The notes beneath the pieces are model-generated. The model was not told the DNA's origin. It worked only from the letters and a program-made list of their open reading frames with translations, and did no database searches. The translations under genes were made by a program, and so were the position numbers. Below, one piece after another: positions 1 to 7,025 of a stretch of 64,000 nt of DNA. Positions within the stretch are counted from its first letter, which is position 1. Every line of letters starts with the position of its first letter. The DNA is from Chryseobacterium sp. ISL-6 (GTDB taxonomy: Bacteria > Bacteroidota > Bacteroidia > Flavobacteriales > Weeksellaceae): NCBI RefSeq assembly GCF_018613715.1, contig NZ_JAGGPT010000005.1, positions 124,001-188,000 on the forward strand. Reading direction: 5' to 3'.

Positions 1-89
1 TTCTTACCCCAAGTAAATGTCCTGGAAATCCTGATTTAACAATTTATCTTCCAGAGACAGAAAATCCTTTGATTTTTACTAAACAATAA
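1..89 (+). CDS. C-terminal end of small exported protein (DUF6705-like copy A), cut by window edge
   Basis: The frame starting at base 3 is open from the window edge to TAA at 87-89 and reads ...SKCPGNPDLTIYLPETENP..FTKQ. This closely matches the C-terminus of the gene ending at 742 (SKCPSNLNTTIYLSET..FIKQ), so it is the tail of a paralogue. The family resembles short exported Bacteroidota proteins of the DUF6705 type; that name is from memory and the function is unknown. A strong hairpin terminator follows 12 bases after the stop. Confidence 0.55.
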   Translation, partial: LTPSKCPGNPDLTIYLPETENPLIFTKQ

Positions 90-100
90 TAACAATAAAA

Positions 101-133
101 GAAAACAGGCATATTCGGGCCTGTTTTCTTTTT
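101..133 (+). terminator. Rho-independent terminator after copy A
   Basis: A perfect 10-bp stem, GAAAACAGGC / GCCTGTTTTC, with an 8-base loop, is followed by TTTTTATT. Confidence 0.8.
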
Positions 134-199
134 ATTGTATTTACATTTCTTAAAATGCACCAAAAACCACTACTTTCCATATTTTCATAAATTTCACCA

Positions 200-402
200 T
201 TAATAACCCCAAGTACAGGGGAAATTGGTTTCAAGGAAAAGAAAGATGGAACTGTAGTTCCAGCAGATGTAAATTCATCACACCAAGTAGTATTTAATGA
301 TGTAACTGATGGCTGAGTAATTCTTCAACGTATTGAGGCTATGGAACAGTATACAACGTAGCAAAAGATAGCAATGGAGTCATTACAGCAACACAGAGGT
401 AA
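200..402 (+). pseudogene. Decayed 3' end of an unidentified gene
   Basis: No intact ORF is present, but coding-like sequence survives in two frames. Frame 2, from about 200, reads TPSTGEIGFKEKKDGTVVPA and on to a stop at 'ggctga' (about 311-316). Frame 1, from 337, reads GYGTVYNVAKDSNGVITATQ then R and a TAA at 400-402. Together they look like the last ~65 residues of one protein broken by a small deletion. The parent family was not recognised. The next ORF's ATG lies inside this remnant, in another frame. Confidence 0.4.
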
Positions 403-742
403 ACAAATTTATAAGGATATTTTCTCTGTAAGATACATTATAAATAATTCTTCTGGAGCTATACTCCAAGACACTAAAAATATGACATTTCAGCCAGACC
501 AATTGCATACTATTTATAGTTTGTGGGTGATAGAAAACGGTACAAAGACAAGGCTAAACTATGCGGGTACTAATTGTAGTGTAGGTTGGGTAGATATTTT
601 CTTAAAGAAAATTAATAATACCCAAATCTCTTGGGAATACAGACCTGATGATATAGTTACAATTTCAAGTAAATGTCCTTCTAATTTAAATACAACTATT
701 TATCTTTCAGAAACAAAAGACCTGATATTTATTAAACAATAA
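374..742 (+). CDS. 5'-truncated paralogue of the DUF6705-like family (copy B)
   Basis: This ORF encodes 122 aa. From about residue 10 (GKQIYKDIFSVRYIINNSSG) it matches the middle of the next gene (DQKFYRDALIVKYIVKNSSG), and its tail matches copy A. It therefore lacks the signal peptide and the N-terminal third of the family. The first ~9 residues are translated from the unrelated decayed remnant (200-402) read in a different frame, so the ATG at 374 is probably fortuitous; ATG 481 is an internal alternative. It overlaps the next start codon by one base (TAATG). It is most likely a non-functional fragment. Confidence 0.45.
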   Translation: MESLQQHRGKQIYKDIFSVRYIINNSSGAILQDTKNMTFQPDQLHTIYSLWVIENGTKTRLNYAGTNCSVGWVDIFLKKINNTQISWEYRPDDIVTISSKCPSNLNTTIYLSETKDLIFIKQ

Positions 743-1122
743 TGAAAATCTTATTAATAGCAGGAATATTTATTGTGTTTTCTTGTAAAGCTCAGAATCT
801 TCCTTTAAATACTGCATTATCAAATATTCCTAATAATGTTTATGTTAAAGATACTAATAATGAACTAACTCCATACATAGGCAACTATAAAGCCAATTAT
901 GGAGGAAAAGAAATTACATTATTTATTACAAAACAGGAAAATAAATTAATTGATTATGGTGATCAAAAGTTTTATAGAGATGCTCTCATTGTAAAATATA
1001 TCGTAAAAAATTCTTCAGGTACAATTTTACAAGACACTAAAAATAATAATACGGACATAGACTTTTATAGTACTAAAATTAAATCTACTCAAAGTTCGAT
1101 AACATTCGCCAATCCAAATTAA
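742..1122 (+). CDS. Small exported protein, DUF6705-like (copy C), probably C-terminally truncated
   Basis: This 126-aa protein begins with a signal peptide (MKILLIAGIFIVFSCKAQ); the Cys at residue 15 could be a lipobox Cys, although VFSC is a poor match. It then has NNVYVKDTNNEL..YIGNYKANYGGKEITLFITKQ, typical of short exported proteins that are multicopy in Chryseobacterium-like genomes. The N-terminal half overlaps copy B up to SSGTILQDTKN. After that the sequence becomes unlike copy B and stops early, without the ...TIYLPET..FTKQ tail, so the 3' end looks replaced. The putative cassette array begins ~110 bases downstream. No function is known. Confidence 0.5.
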   Translation: MKILLIAGIFIVFSCKAQNLPLNTALSNIPNNVYVKDTNNELTPYIGNYKANYGGKEITLFITKQENKLIDYGDQKFYRDALIVKYIVKNSSGTILQDTKNNNTDIDFYSTKIKSTQSSITFANPN

Positions 1123-1208
1123 AATATTTATAAATAATTGATAATAAAGTCTTCAAAATTAATTTTATATTAGCAGTAGAAATGGCTTTACGCAAGTCAT
1201 ATAAATCA

Positions 1209-1243
1209 GATTTACGCAATTTGTAAATCCAATAGTTAGCTGC
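1209..1243 (+). other. Left boundary of putative integron cassette 1 (half attC-like site)
   Basis: A 7-bp hairpin, GATTTAC/GTAAATC (1209-1229), is followed by GTTAGCTGC at 1235-1243. This box is the exact reverse complement of GCAGCTAAC at 2875-2883, at the far end of the two-gene unit. Such 5' GTTRRRY-like and 3' RYYYAAC-like complementarity is what a cassette inserted at G^TT shows. No convincing left arm of a full attC was found upstream. Confidence 0.4.
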
Positions 1244-1269
1244 AAGCAAAATAACACAACAACGATAAA

Positions 1270-1875
1270 ATGACCTTAGAAGAATTTAAAGCAGAACTTA
1301 ATGCAATTTCTACTGAAATTGAAAGGACAACTTTTGTTCAAAGGAATTTTTTCAACGGTACACCTTTTGTGTTTCGTGAAAGAGATGGTGACTATTACAA
1401 TTTCTCTAAAAGAATAGCCGACCAATTTAACATTAGATATACAGACATAAATATCGTTGGGTCATCTAGATTCGGATTTAGTCCATATAGATTTACAGAG
1501 TTTTCATTTGAATCCGATATTGATGTTACGATATGTAATGAGACACTATTTGAACAGTACTTTGAGCTAATTTCTGATTATACATATAAGTTAAGATACC
1601 GCGAAATATTTTTACGGAAGGATCAGTACAATCAATACATTAAGTTCTTAAAATACTTTAGCACCGGTTGGATGAGACCTGATTTATTACCTTCAAACAC
1701 TGTTGAATTCATTGAAATAAGAGAACGATGGGATAATTTTTTTAAAACAATTTCATACGGAAAATCAGAAGTTGGAAACTATAAGGTAAAAGCTGGTTTA
1801 TTTAAAAATCAAGCATACGCAGAAAAATACTATCAGAGCAGTATAGCTCAATTGCAAAAAGAAATAAAACAATAA
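1270..1875 (+). CDS. Nucleotidyltransferase-fold protein
   Basis: This 201-aa soluble protein has the two signatures of the DNA polymerase beta-like nucleotidyltransferase fold: GSSRFGFSP (G64-S65) and, about 17 residues on, SDIDVTI (D83-x-D85), the metal-binding aspartates. No third domain is visible. It lies 2 bp upstream of the DUF262 gene on the same cassette, so the two are surely co-transcribed. Minimal nucleotidyltransferases often form toxin-antitoxin or defence modules by AMP-ylating a partner, but that role here is inference. The substrate is unknown. There is no tRNA-binding tail or HEPN partner. Confidence 0.65.
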   Translation: MTLEEFKAELNAISTEIERTTFVQRNFFNGTPFVFRERDGDYYNFSKRIADQFNIRYTDINIVGSSRFGFSPYRFTEFSFESDIDVTICNETLFEQYFELISDYTYKLRYREIFLRKDQYNQYIKFLKYFSTGWMRPDLLPSNTVEFIEIRERWDNFFKTISYGKSEVGNYKVKAGLFKNQAYAEKYYQSSIAQLQKEIKQ

Positions 1876-1877
1876 AT

Positions 1878-2882
1878 ATGGCAAGGCAAATACAAGCACA
1901 ACCAGATAAAAAGACAATTTCCGACCTAATTGGAAAAATTCAAAGAAATGAATTAATTCTGCAACCGGAGTTTCAAAGAGGATTTGTTTGGACACCAGAA
2001 CATATGGAGAATTTTATTAAGACAATCTTAGAAGGTTATCCGTTTCCTGAAATATATATATCGCAAAAAGGAATTGACTTAGAAACACTTTCTACACAAA
2101 ATGTTGTTGTAGATGGTCAGCAAAGGTTAACTACAATTAAAAGATATATTGAAGGTACCCATAACTTTGAAAGACGAATTCCAAAGTTCGCTGATCTATC
2201 CGGCCAGGATAAGACGGATTTTTTAAATTATGATGTTACAGTTCGAGATTTGAAAGACGTAAATCCAGAAATAATGATTGAGATATTTCAAAGGATTAAC
2301 TCAACCAAATTTACATTAAATGCAATTGAGATTAATAATGCTATCTATGATGGTCAATTCATTAAATGTGCGAAAGATGTATTAGAGCATTTCAAAAATG
2401 TTGAGTTTAAAGTACCAATATTCAGTGAAAGCGAACTGACAAGAATGGCTGATCTTCACTTTTTACTTCTTATTATGGCTACAATTGAAGAAGGTGGATA
2501 TTTCCCAGCTGACAATGAGGTTGAAAAGTATATAGCACAATTCAATGATGAATATCCAAGATTCATCGAAATGAGAGATAACTTAATAAGAACTATATTA
2601 TCAATAAATCAAAGCGACCTAGCTACTGACTCGATATGGTATAGAAAATCAAATTACTTTACGTTGGTTTGTGAATTACTTTGGAGTGGCAAACAAATAG
2701 AAGACTTGATTGAAGACTTAAATGCATTCGAGGTAAATGTTTTAGAGAATAAATCATCTGATAGAAGTACAAATGAATTTGCAATCTATTATGCTAATAT
2801 GTATGCAGGTACGAATAGTAGAAACGCAAGAGTAACACGGAGTGAAATATTAAAAGCAAAGACAAATATTGCCAGCAGCTAA
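1878..2882 (+). CDS. DUF262 (GmrS-like/ParB-fold) protein
   Basis: This 334-aa protein has an N-terminal DUF262 domain: LQPEFQRGFVW at 28-38 and the nucleotide-handling motif VVVDGQQRLTT around 76-86 (D79-G-Q-Q-R83). DUF262 is the N-terminal half of GmrSD type IV restriction enzymes, where DGQQR belongs to an NTPase site. The usual C-terminal HNH nuclease (DUF1524) is absent, and the last ~130 residues are helical with no recognised motif. Its stop codon TAA (2880-2882) is embedded in the GCAGCTAAC box of the attC-like site. Pairing with the upstream nucleotidyltransferase suggests a two-gene defence or toxin module (inference). Confidence 0.75.
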   Translation: MARQIQAQPDKKTISDLIGKIQRNELILQPEFQRGFVWTPEHMENFIKTILEGYPFPEIYISQKGIDLETLSTQNVVVDGQQRLTTIKRYIEGTHNFERRIPKFADLSGQDKTDFLNYDVTVRDLKDVNPEIMIEIFQRINSTKFTLNAIEINNAIYDGQFIKCAKDVLEHFKNVEFKVPIFSESELTRMADLHFLLLIMATIEEGGYFPADNEVEKYIAQFNDEYPRFIEMRDNLIRTILSINQSDLATDSIWYRKSNYFTLVCELLWSGKQIEDLIEDLNAFEVNVLENKSSDRSTNEFAIYYANMYAGTNSRNARVTRSEILKAKTNIASS

Positions 2883-3007
2883 CAACGGTTTTGAAATAGT
2901 GGGGCGAAACTACAAATTTCAACGATATTTGTTCGATTCAGCTTTTGTGCAAAATTGAAGATTTGTGCTTTTGCCCCACCATCGCAAAGCCCCGAAACGT
3001 TATGTGC
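2875..3007 (+). repeat. attC-like integron recombination site 1
   Basis: The element runs from GCAGCTAAC (2875-2883) to GTTATGTGC (2999-3007). It can fold on itself through TAAC/GTTA, TTTG/CAAA, GTGGGGC/GCCCCAC and an inner ACAAAT..TTCAA/TTGAA..ATTTGT stem, leaving unpaired bases between the blocks as attC bottom strands do. The outer boxes pair with the far ends of the neighbouring units, not with each other, as expected for two adjacent cassettes. Core boxes deviate from the GTTRRRY consensus at one position. Confidence 0.55.
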
Positions 3008-3021
3008 AATTTTATTCCAAT

Positions 3022-4155
3022 ATGGTTACAAGGACAATTAATCCAATACATTTTGAAGATTTAGAACCACATCGATTTGAGGATCTAATTCGGCAATTAA
3101 TGTATGATTTTAAAGATTGGAAATCAATCGAAGCAACTGGTAAACTTGGTTCCGATGATGGTATCGATATATTAGCAATAGAAAATAATTTTGAGGAAGC
3201 AGATAATTATGATGATGATAATTATGATGATAAATTTATACTTAAGGAAAGAGTCTGGATAATTCAATGTAAGCGTGAGAAAGCTATTTCCCCAAAAAAA
3301 GTTGAAAGTATAATTGAAAATGATATAATAAAGCAAGCATTACCTCCGTATGGTTATATCTTAGCAGCCTCAACTAATTTTTCAAAAAAAGCACGTGATA
3401 CTTTTAAGTACAAACTAAATGAACTTGGAATAAAAGAGTTTTACATATTTGGGAAATCAGAAATAGAAGACTTACTTTTTCTACCAAAATATGACCATTT
3501 ATTATTCGCGTATTTTGGTATTTCTTTACAGAAAAAAAGAAGTTCTATTAAGTCAAATTTATCTTCCCAATTAGCCACTAAAAGGAAACTGATAAAACAT
3601 ATTTCAGATTTGTCAAGTATTAAACATAAAATTATTTTTATTCGCCCTGCTAATGTTTTAAACTACCCAAAATTGAATGGAGAAAAACCATTATGGAGAT
3701 ATTACGAAGCATATGAATATATGCCATTTAATTGTATCTCTGTAATTGCTATAAAACATTATGCTTTTATAAATTGGGAAACTGAGGAATGGGATTATAT
3801 TGATATTTATGACAGTGCATTTTTACGCTATCCAGAAATTTTTGATTTTAATTATGAGAAAGATGAAAATCAATTAAATCATAATAAAGCTTGGGAAATT
3901 TGGAACAAATTGGAAGATAAAAACAAAGGCTTTTATATAGAATTAAAATCAATTCATTTTGACAGAATATTACAAGTAGACGAAATTGGAGATCGATATA
4001 ATAGTAATACTCCTCATTTAATTGTTGATTACATAAATGATTCGCCGTTCGAAAATAGAACGGTTTGCATTCTTGAGTCATTCAATAACACTCAAAACAA
4101 AGTCATTGAAGCTGATTTTAGTAAAAAATTAAATTTATATAAAAACTGCACATAA
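3022..4155 (+). CDS. Mrr-like restriction endonuclease-fold protein
   Basis: This 377-aa protein starts at ATG 3022 (MVTRTINPIHFEDLEPHRFE); an upstream in-frame ATG at 2965 would translate the attC-like site. Residues 15-100 carry a PD-(D/E)XK nuclease core of the Mrr_cat type: E20 in the first helix, GSDDGID with D49, and WIIQCKRE with Q82-x-K84, which is the QxK variant seen in Mrr enzymes. An acidic Asp/Asn/Tyr insertion sits at 58-70. The remaining ~220 residues are unassigned and may be sensor or targeting parts. Its TAA is inside GCACATAAC at 4148-4156, so the gene fills a cassette exactly. Likely role: cleavage of modified or foreign DNA (inference). Confidence 0.65.
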   Translation: MVTRTINPIHFEDLEPHRFEDLIRQLMYDFKDWKSIEATGKLGSDDGIDILAIENNFEEADNYDDDNYDDKFILKERVWIIQCKREKAISPKKVESIIENDIIKQALPPYGYILAASTNFSKKARDTFKYKLNELGIKEFYIFGKSEIEDLLFLPKYDHLLFAYFGISLQKKRSSIKSNLSSQLATKRKLIKHISDLSSIKHKIIFIRPANVLNYPKLNGEKPLWRYYEAYEYMPFNCISVIAIKHYAFINWETEEWDYIDIYDSAFLRYPEIFDFNYEKDENQLNHNKAWEIWNKLEDKNKGFYIELKSIHFDRILQVDEIGDRYNSNTPHLIVDYINDSPFENRTVCILESFNNTQNKVIEADFSKKLNLYKNCT

Positions 4156-4244
4156 CATAGGTTTTGCAAAATGCGGGGTTTAGCGGTTGATTTCAAGAAG
4201 GTTCACGGTCTTATTTTTTTTGAAAAAAACCCACGCCGTTGTAT
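4148..4244 (+). repeat. attC-like integron recombination site 2 (degenerate)
   Basis: GCACATAAC at 4148-4156 is the exact reverse complement of GTTATGTGC at 2999-3007, across the nuclease gene. The element then has a GCGGGGTTT / AAACCCaCGC stem and ends in CCGTTGTAT (4238-4244), the presumed GTT crossover box. Pairing is poorer than in site 1. No ORF follows; 4245-4361 holds nothing recognised before the ssrA terminator. Confidence 0.45.
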
Positions 4245-4361
4245 ATACTTCTAAAGTATTTAGTAAGATAATATCAGCAACGTATAAAACGATATTACGC
4301 AAACAGTGCGAATAATATTGAATTGAAAATTAATGGCACCTAAAATAGCACCTTGAAATAG

Positions 4362-4394
4362 AAAACCCTGTAAATAAGCGACTTACAGGGTTTT
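4362..4394 (-). terminator. ssrA terminator
   Basis: A 12-bp stem, AAAACCCTGTAA / TTACAGGGTTTT, lies directly after the tmRNA 3' end on the minus strand. Only a short, interrupted T run follows. Confidence 0.7.
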
Positions 4395-4397
4395 AAG

Positions 4398-4797
4398 TGG
4401 AGTTGGAGGGATTCGAACCCTCGTCCAAACAAGCAATACATAAGATTTCTACATGCTTATTCTACTATTGGTTTTCGACTGGAGGCAGAGAGCAGACACC
4501 CAACTTCCAGCTTATCTTCTGAGGTTTTCGAGTTTTAGCCAAAGTATCTAAAACCTTATTTTTGCATTCCTATATCTCAGGATCAAACGCCGCAAAACAG
4601 AGCATTTGTGAGATATCTTGCTTCCCTACTGAAATCTTCGGGAAAGCGCTTGAATCTACTAAACTTCGATATTAAGCTGCAAGAGCGAACTCTTCGTTGC
4701 CAGTTAAAATTTTGTAGCAAGGGATTTAAGAGATCGCGCTACGGTTCTCTGCATGCTTACTTACCCATTGGTCTTGCTGTCGAAACCAGTCAACCCC
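4398..4797 (-). ncRNA. ssrA: tmRNA (SsrA), tag GNEEFALAA
   Basis: Read on the minus strand, the 5' end GGGGTTGACTGGTTTCGACAG (about 4797 downward) and the 3' end GGGTTCGAATCCCTCC..CTCCA (to 4398) form the tRNA-like domain of a ~400-nt tmRNA. The tag reading frame at 4701-4672 encodes GNEEFALAA followed by TAA and ends in the usual ALAA degron. tmRNA rescues stalled ribosomes and marks the truncated product for proteolysis. Its 3' end is a common integration target, and the accessory DNA at 1-4360 begins just past it. Confidence 0.93.
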
Positions 4798-4812
4798 ATG
4801 TTAAAGTGAATG

Positions 4813-4836
4813 CAAAAGTAAGGATTTTTGTTCAAA
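4813..4836 (-). promoter_or_regulatory. ssrA promoter
   Basis: On the minus strand, TTTG (4836-4833) and TACTTTTG (4820-4813) match the Bacteroidota -33 TTTG / -7 TAnnTTTG elements, ~15 nt before the mature tmRNA 5' end. The leader would be trimmed by RNase P. Confidence 0.6.
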
Positions 4837-4987
4837 TATGAACGGTTTTTTAACGAAGCCTTTAATTGATCTCTGTTTGGGAGGTTTTAAAGCAATGTTC
4901 CAATTTACTGTTTTTAAGAAAATCAAGGTGTGAGTGGTGTTACAATTGGTTTTCGTATAAAAAATGTAAAATAATTTGAGAGTAATT

Positions 4988-5018
4988 TTGCACATTAAGA
5001 AAAAAAGTCCTAGTTTTG
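4988..5018 (+). promoter_or_regulatory. rpsU promoter
   Basis: TTG at 4988-4990, a 20-base spacer and TAGTTTTG at 5011-5018 form a Bacteroidota-type promoter 23 bases before the rpsU ATG. Confidence 0.65.
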
Positions 5019-5041
5019 CAATCCAAAATGAGATGTAATAT

Positions 5042-5239
5042 ATGTTAATAATTCCAGTAAAAGATGGTGAATCCATCGACAGAGCATTAAAAAAATATAA
5101 AAGAAAATTTGATAAAACGGGTACAGTTCGTCAATTGAGATCTAGACAAGCGTTTATCAAGCCTTCTGTAACTTTGAGACAATCTAAGTTAAAAGCTGCT
5201 TACAAGCAAAGAGCACTTAGCAAAGAAGAGCAGGCTTAA
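5042..5239 (+). CDS. rpsU: 30S ribosomal protein S21
   Basis: This 65-aa basic protein (MLIIPVKDGESIDRALKKYK...) has the conserved S21 start and an Arg/Lys-rich body (RRFDKTG-like, LRSRQAF). It joins the 30S subunit near the anti-Shine-Dalgarno region of 16S rRNA, which fits with the sparse use of SD sequences in this lineage. It is the first gene of the short rpsU-xerC-hpf group. The xerC gene has its own promoter-like element 44 bases downstream. Confidence 0.95.
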   Translation: MLIIPVKDGESIDRALKKYKRKFDKTGTVRQLRSRQAFIKPSVTLRQSKLKAAYKQRALSKEEQA

Positions 5240-5282
5240 GAAATTTTTCTTAAACAAATACTAAATTCACTTCTTAAATACT

Positions 5283-5290
5283 TATATTTG
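5283..5290 (+). promoter_or_regulatory. xerC -7 element
   Basis: TATATTTG matches TAnnTTTG. Its TTTG ends 15 bases before ATG 5306, which argues against the in-frame TTG at 5288 as a start. No clear -33 box was seen. Confidence 0.45.
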
Positions 5291-5305
5291 AGGAGTGAAT
5301 TTTTT

Positions 5306-6211
5306 ATGTTCACTCCAGACGTGATGCTGAATAAGTATTTAGAATATTTAGAGTTCGAAAAGAGGTATTCACCTCATACTATTACAAGTTATAGAAAAGA
5401 TCTTGAAGATTTTTCTTATTTCTTCCTTGAAACAGAATCTTCTGAAGATATTTCCAAAGCTGATAAAAAAGTAATCCGGAATTTTATTGTTGCGTTAAGC
5501 GAAAATAATATCTCCAAGAGAAGTATCAACAGAAAACTTTCTTCACTTCGCAGCTTTTATCTTTTTCTTTTAAAGATTGGTGAAATTACAGTTTCACCCA
5601 CAGAAAGTATTTCTTCACTTAAATTTTACGCCGAAAAACAGATTCCCATTTCTCAGGAAGAAATGCAAGTGCTTGATAATGCATTTTTTGAAGATGGGCA
5701 TGATGTTTTAGACCATTGTGTCATAGAGGTTTTATATCAGACGGGTATTCGTAAAGCGGAGCTTTGTGGCTTGATATTTGAGAATGTAAACCTAGATGGA
5801 AATGAGTTGAAAATTATAGGTAAAGGGAATAAAGAAAGATATGTTCCCATAGCTGAAGATTTAACACATTTACTTCGAAGTTATTTAGAATTAAGAAAAC
5901 CTGATGAAGAATATAAATCCTATTTTTTCGTCAATAAGAAGGGTAAAAAACTGTCGGAAAAGTTTGTCTATGTAGTCGTAAATAAGTACCTTAGTCTTAT
6001 AACTTCAAAGCAAAAAAGAAGTCCTCACATTCTGAGACATAGCTTTGCTACACACGTTTTAGATAATGGGGCAGAGATTTCTAAAGTAAAAAAAATATTA
6101 GGTCATTCCAGTCTTGCGAGTACGCAGGTCTATACAAATGCTAATATTGAACAATTGAAAAAAGTGTTTAATCAGGCTCATCCAAGAGCGTCTAAAAAAG
6201 AAGAATTATGA
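5306..6211 (+). CDS. xerC: Tyrosine recombinase XerC/XerD family
   Basis: This 301-aa protein has an N-terminal SAM-like core-binding domain (about 1-90) and a C-terminal catalytic domain containing R149 (GIRKAEL), H241-x-x-R244 (HILRHSFATH), H267 (LGHSS) and the nucleophile Y276 (TQVYT). The length is typical of chromosomal Xer proteins that resolve chromosome dimers at dif. The start was taken at ATG 5306; a TTG 18 bases upstream overlaps the promoter. It overlaps hpf by four bases (ATGA), so the two are translationally coupled. Proximity to the cassette array is probably coincidental, because rpsU-xerC-hpf is a conserved housekeeping order. Confidence 0.9.
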   Translation: MFTPDVMLNKYLEYLEFEKRYSPHTITSYRKDLEDFSYFFLETESSEDISKADKKVIRNFIVALSENNISKRSINRKLSSLRSFYLFLLKIGEITVSPTESISSLKFYAEKQIPISQEEMQVLDNAFFEDGHDVLDHCVIEVLYQTGIRKAELCGLIFENVNLDGNELKIIGKGNKERYVPIAEDLTHLLRSYLELRKPDEEYKSYFFVNKKGKKLSEKFVYVVVNKYLSLITSKQKRSPHILRHSFATHVLDNGAEISKVKKILGHSSLASTQVYTNANIEQLKKVFNQAHPRASKKEEL

Positions 6212-6498
6212 AGATCACAGTACAATCAATTGGTTTAACTCCACACGAACCATTAGAATCACACATCGAAAAAAAAGTAAGCAAACTTGAAACCTTTTAT
6301 GACAAAATTCATGAATGTAAAATATTCCTGAAAGTTGAAAATAATTCGGATAAATCGAATAAAACGACCGAGATTATTTTGGCCGTACCAGGAGACGATA
6401 TCGTAGTAAAAAAGACAAGTGTAAGTTTTGAAGAGAGTTTGGATCTATGTGTTGATACTGCTAAGAAGCTATTAATCAAGAAAAAAGAAACCGCATAG
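6208..6498 (+). CDS. hpf: Short ribosome hibernation promoting factor
   Basis: This 96-aa protein matches the HPF/YfiA (ribosome-associated inhibitor A) fold: MKITVQSIGLTPHEPLESHI at the N-terminus, where sigma-54 modulation proteins bind the 30S decoding region, and an acidic/basic C-terminal helix. It lacks the dimerising domain of long HPF. ATG overlaps the xerC stop as ATGA. Expected to bind idle ribosomes in stationary phase. Confidence 0.88.
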   Translation: MKITVQSIGLTPHEPLESHIEKKVSKLETFYDKIHECKIFLKVENNSDKSNKTTEIILAVPGDDIVVKKTSVSFEESLDLCVDTAKKLLIKKKETA

Positions 6499-6527
6499 AA
6501 AAAACTTTTAAAAAAGTTAACGAAAAA

Positions 6528-6559
6528 TTTGAGAATTCAAAAAATCCGTTCTATATTTG
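6528..6559 (+). promoter_or_regulatory. Promoter of the tRNA cluster
   Basis: TTTG at 6528-6531, a 20-base spacer and TATATTTG at 6552-6559 lie 47 bases before the first tRNA-Thr. Confidence 0.65.
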
Positions 6560-6606
6560 CACTCGCAAAAAGGGAACAGTGATCTTTTGAATTCTTTTTA
6601 AAATAT

Positions 6607-6680
6607 GCCTCCATAGCTCAGCTGGCCAGAGCACGTGATTTGTAATCTCGGGGTCGTGGGTTCGAATCCCTCTGGAGGCT
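6607..6680 (+). tRNA. tRNA-Thr(TGT), copy 1
   Basis: Acceptor GCCTCCA pairs with TGGAGGC; the anticodon loop is tTGTaa; the T-arm is GGGTTCGAATCCC. CCA is not encoded. It differs from copy 2 (7026) by one D-loop base. Confidence 0.95.
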
Positions 6681-6696
6681 CATTTAATATAAACTA

Positions 6697-6777
6697 GGGA
6701 AGATTCCAGAGTGGCTAAATGGGACTGACTGTAACTCAGTTGCTTCGGCTTCGCAGGTTCGAATCCTGCTCTTCCCA
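6697..6777 (+). tRNA. tRNA-Tyr(GTA), copy 1
   Basis: An 81-nt class II tRNA with acceptor GGGAAGA/TCTTCCC, anticodon GTA (ctGTAac), a long variable arm and T-arm GGTTCGAATCC. Confidence 0.95.
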
Positions 6778-6799
6778 CTGTTTATATTGAAAATAAAAC

Positions 6800-6830
6800 T
6801 TGCAAGTTTAAAAGCTTTTTTATAGATTTG
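6800..6830 (+). promoter_or_regulatory. Internal promoter before tRNA-Gly copy 1
   Basis: TTG (6800-6802), a 20-base spacer and TAGATTTG (6823-6830), followed by a start region 35 bases before tRNA-Gly. Confidence 0.6.
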
Positions 6831-6864
6831 CACAGCGTTTACCAATAGTTTTGGAAACAAAATT

Positions 6865-6937
6865 GCGGAAGTAGCTCAGTTGGTAGAGCGTCAGCCTTCC
6901 AAGCTGAATGTCGCGGGTTCGACCCCCGTCTTCCGCT
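6865..6937 (+). tRNA. tRNA-Gly(TCC), copy 1
   Basis: 73 nt with acceptor GCGGAAG/CTTCCGC, anticodon TCC (ctTCCaa) and T-arm GGGTTCGACCCCC. Confidence 0.95.
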
Positions 6938-6941
6938 CAGT

Positions 6942-6970
6942 AAAATCACACCATAAGGCGTGATTTTTTT
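6942..6970 (+). terminator. Terminator after tRNA-Gly copy 1
   Basis: The stem AAATCAC / GTGATTT, with an inner CC/GG pair, is followed by a run of T. Confidence 0.75.
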
Positions 6971-7025
6971 TAAACCTGATACAGCTTAAGATAGAGTCTT
7001 CGAAAAGCTTCAGAAAGTTTAAATT

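Noticed and set aside
4608..4841. A 77-codon ORF on the plus strand
   Set aside because: It lies almost wholly antisense to the tmRNA gene and has no family feature.
5288..5305. TTG start for xerC adding six residues
   Set aside because: The TTG is part of the TATATTTG promoter element, so it would not be in the transcript.
5306..6211. xerC as the integrase of the cassette array
   Set aside because: It lacks the additional patch typical of IntI and sits in a housekeeping order with rpsU and hpf.
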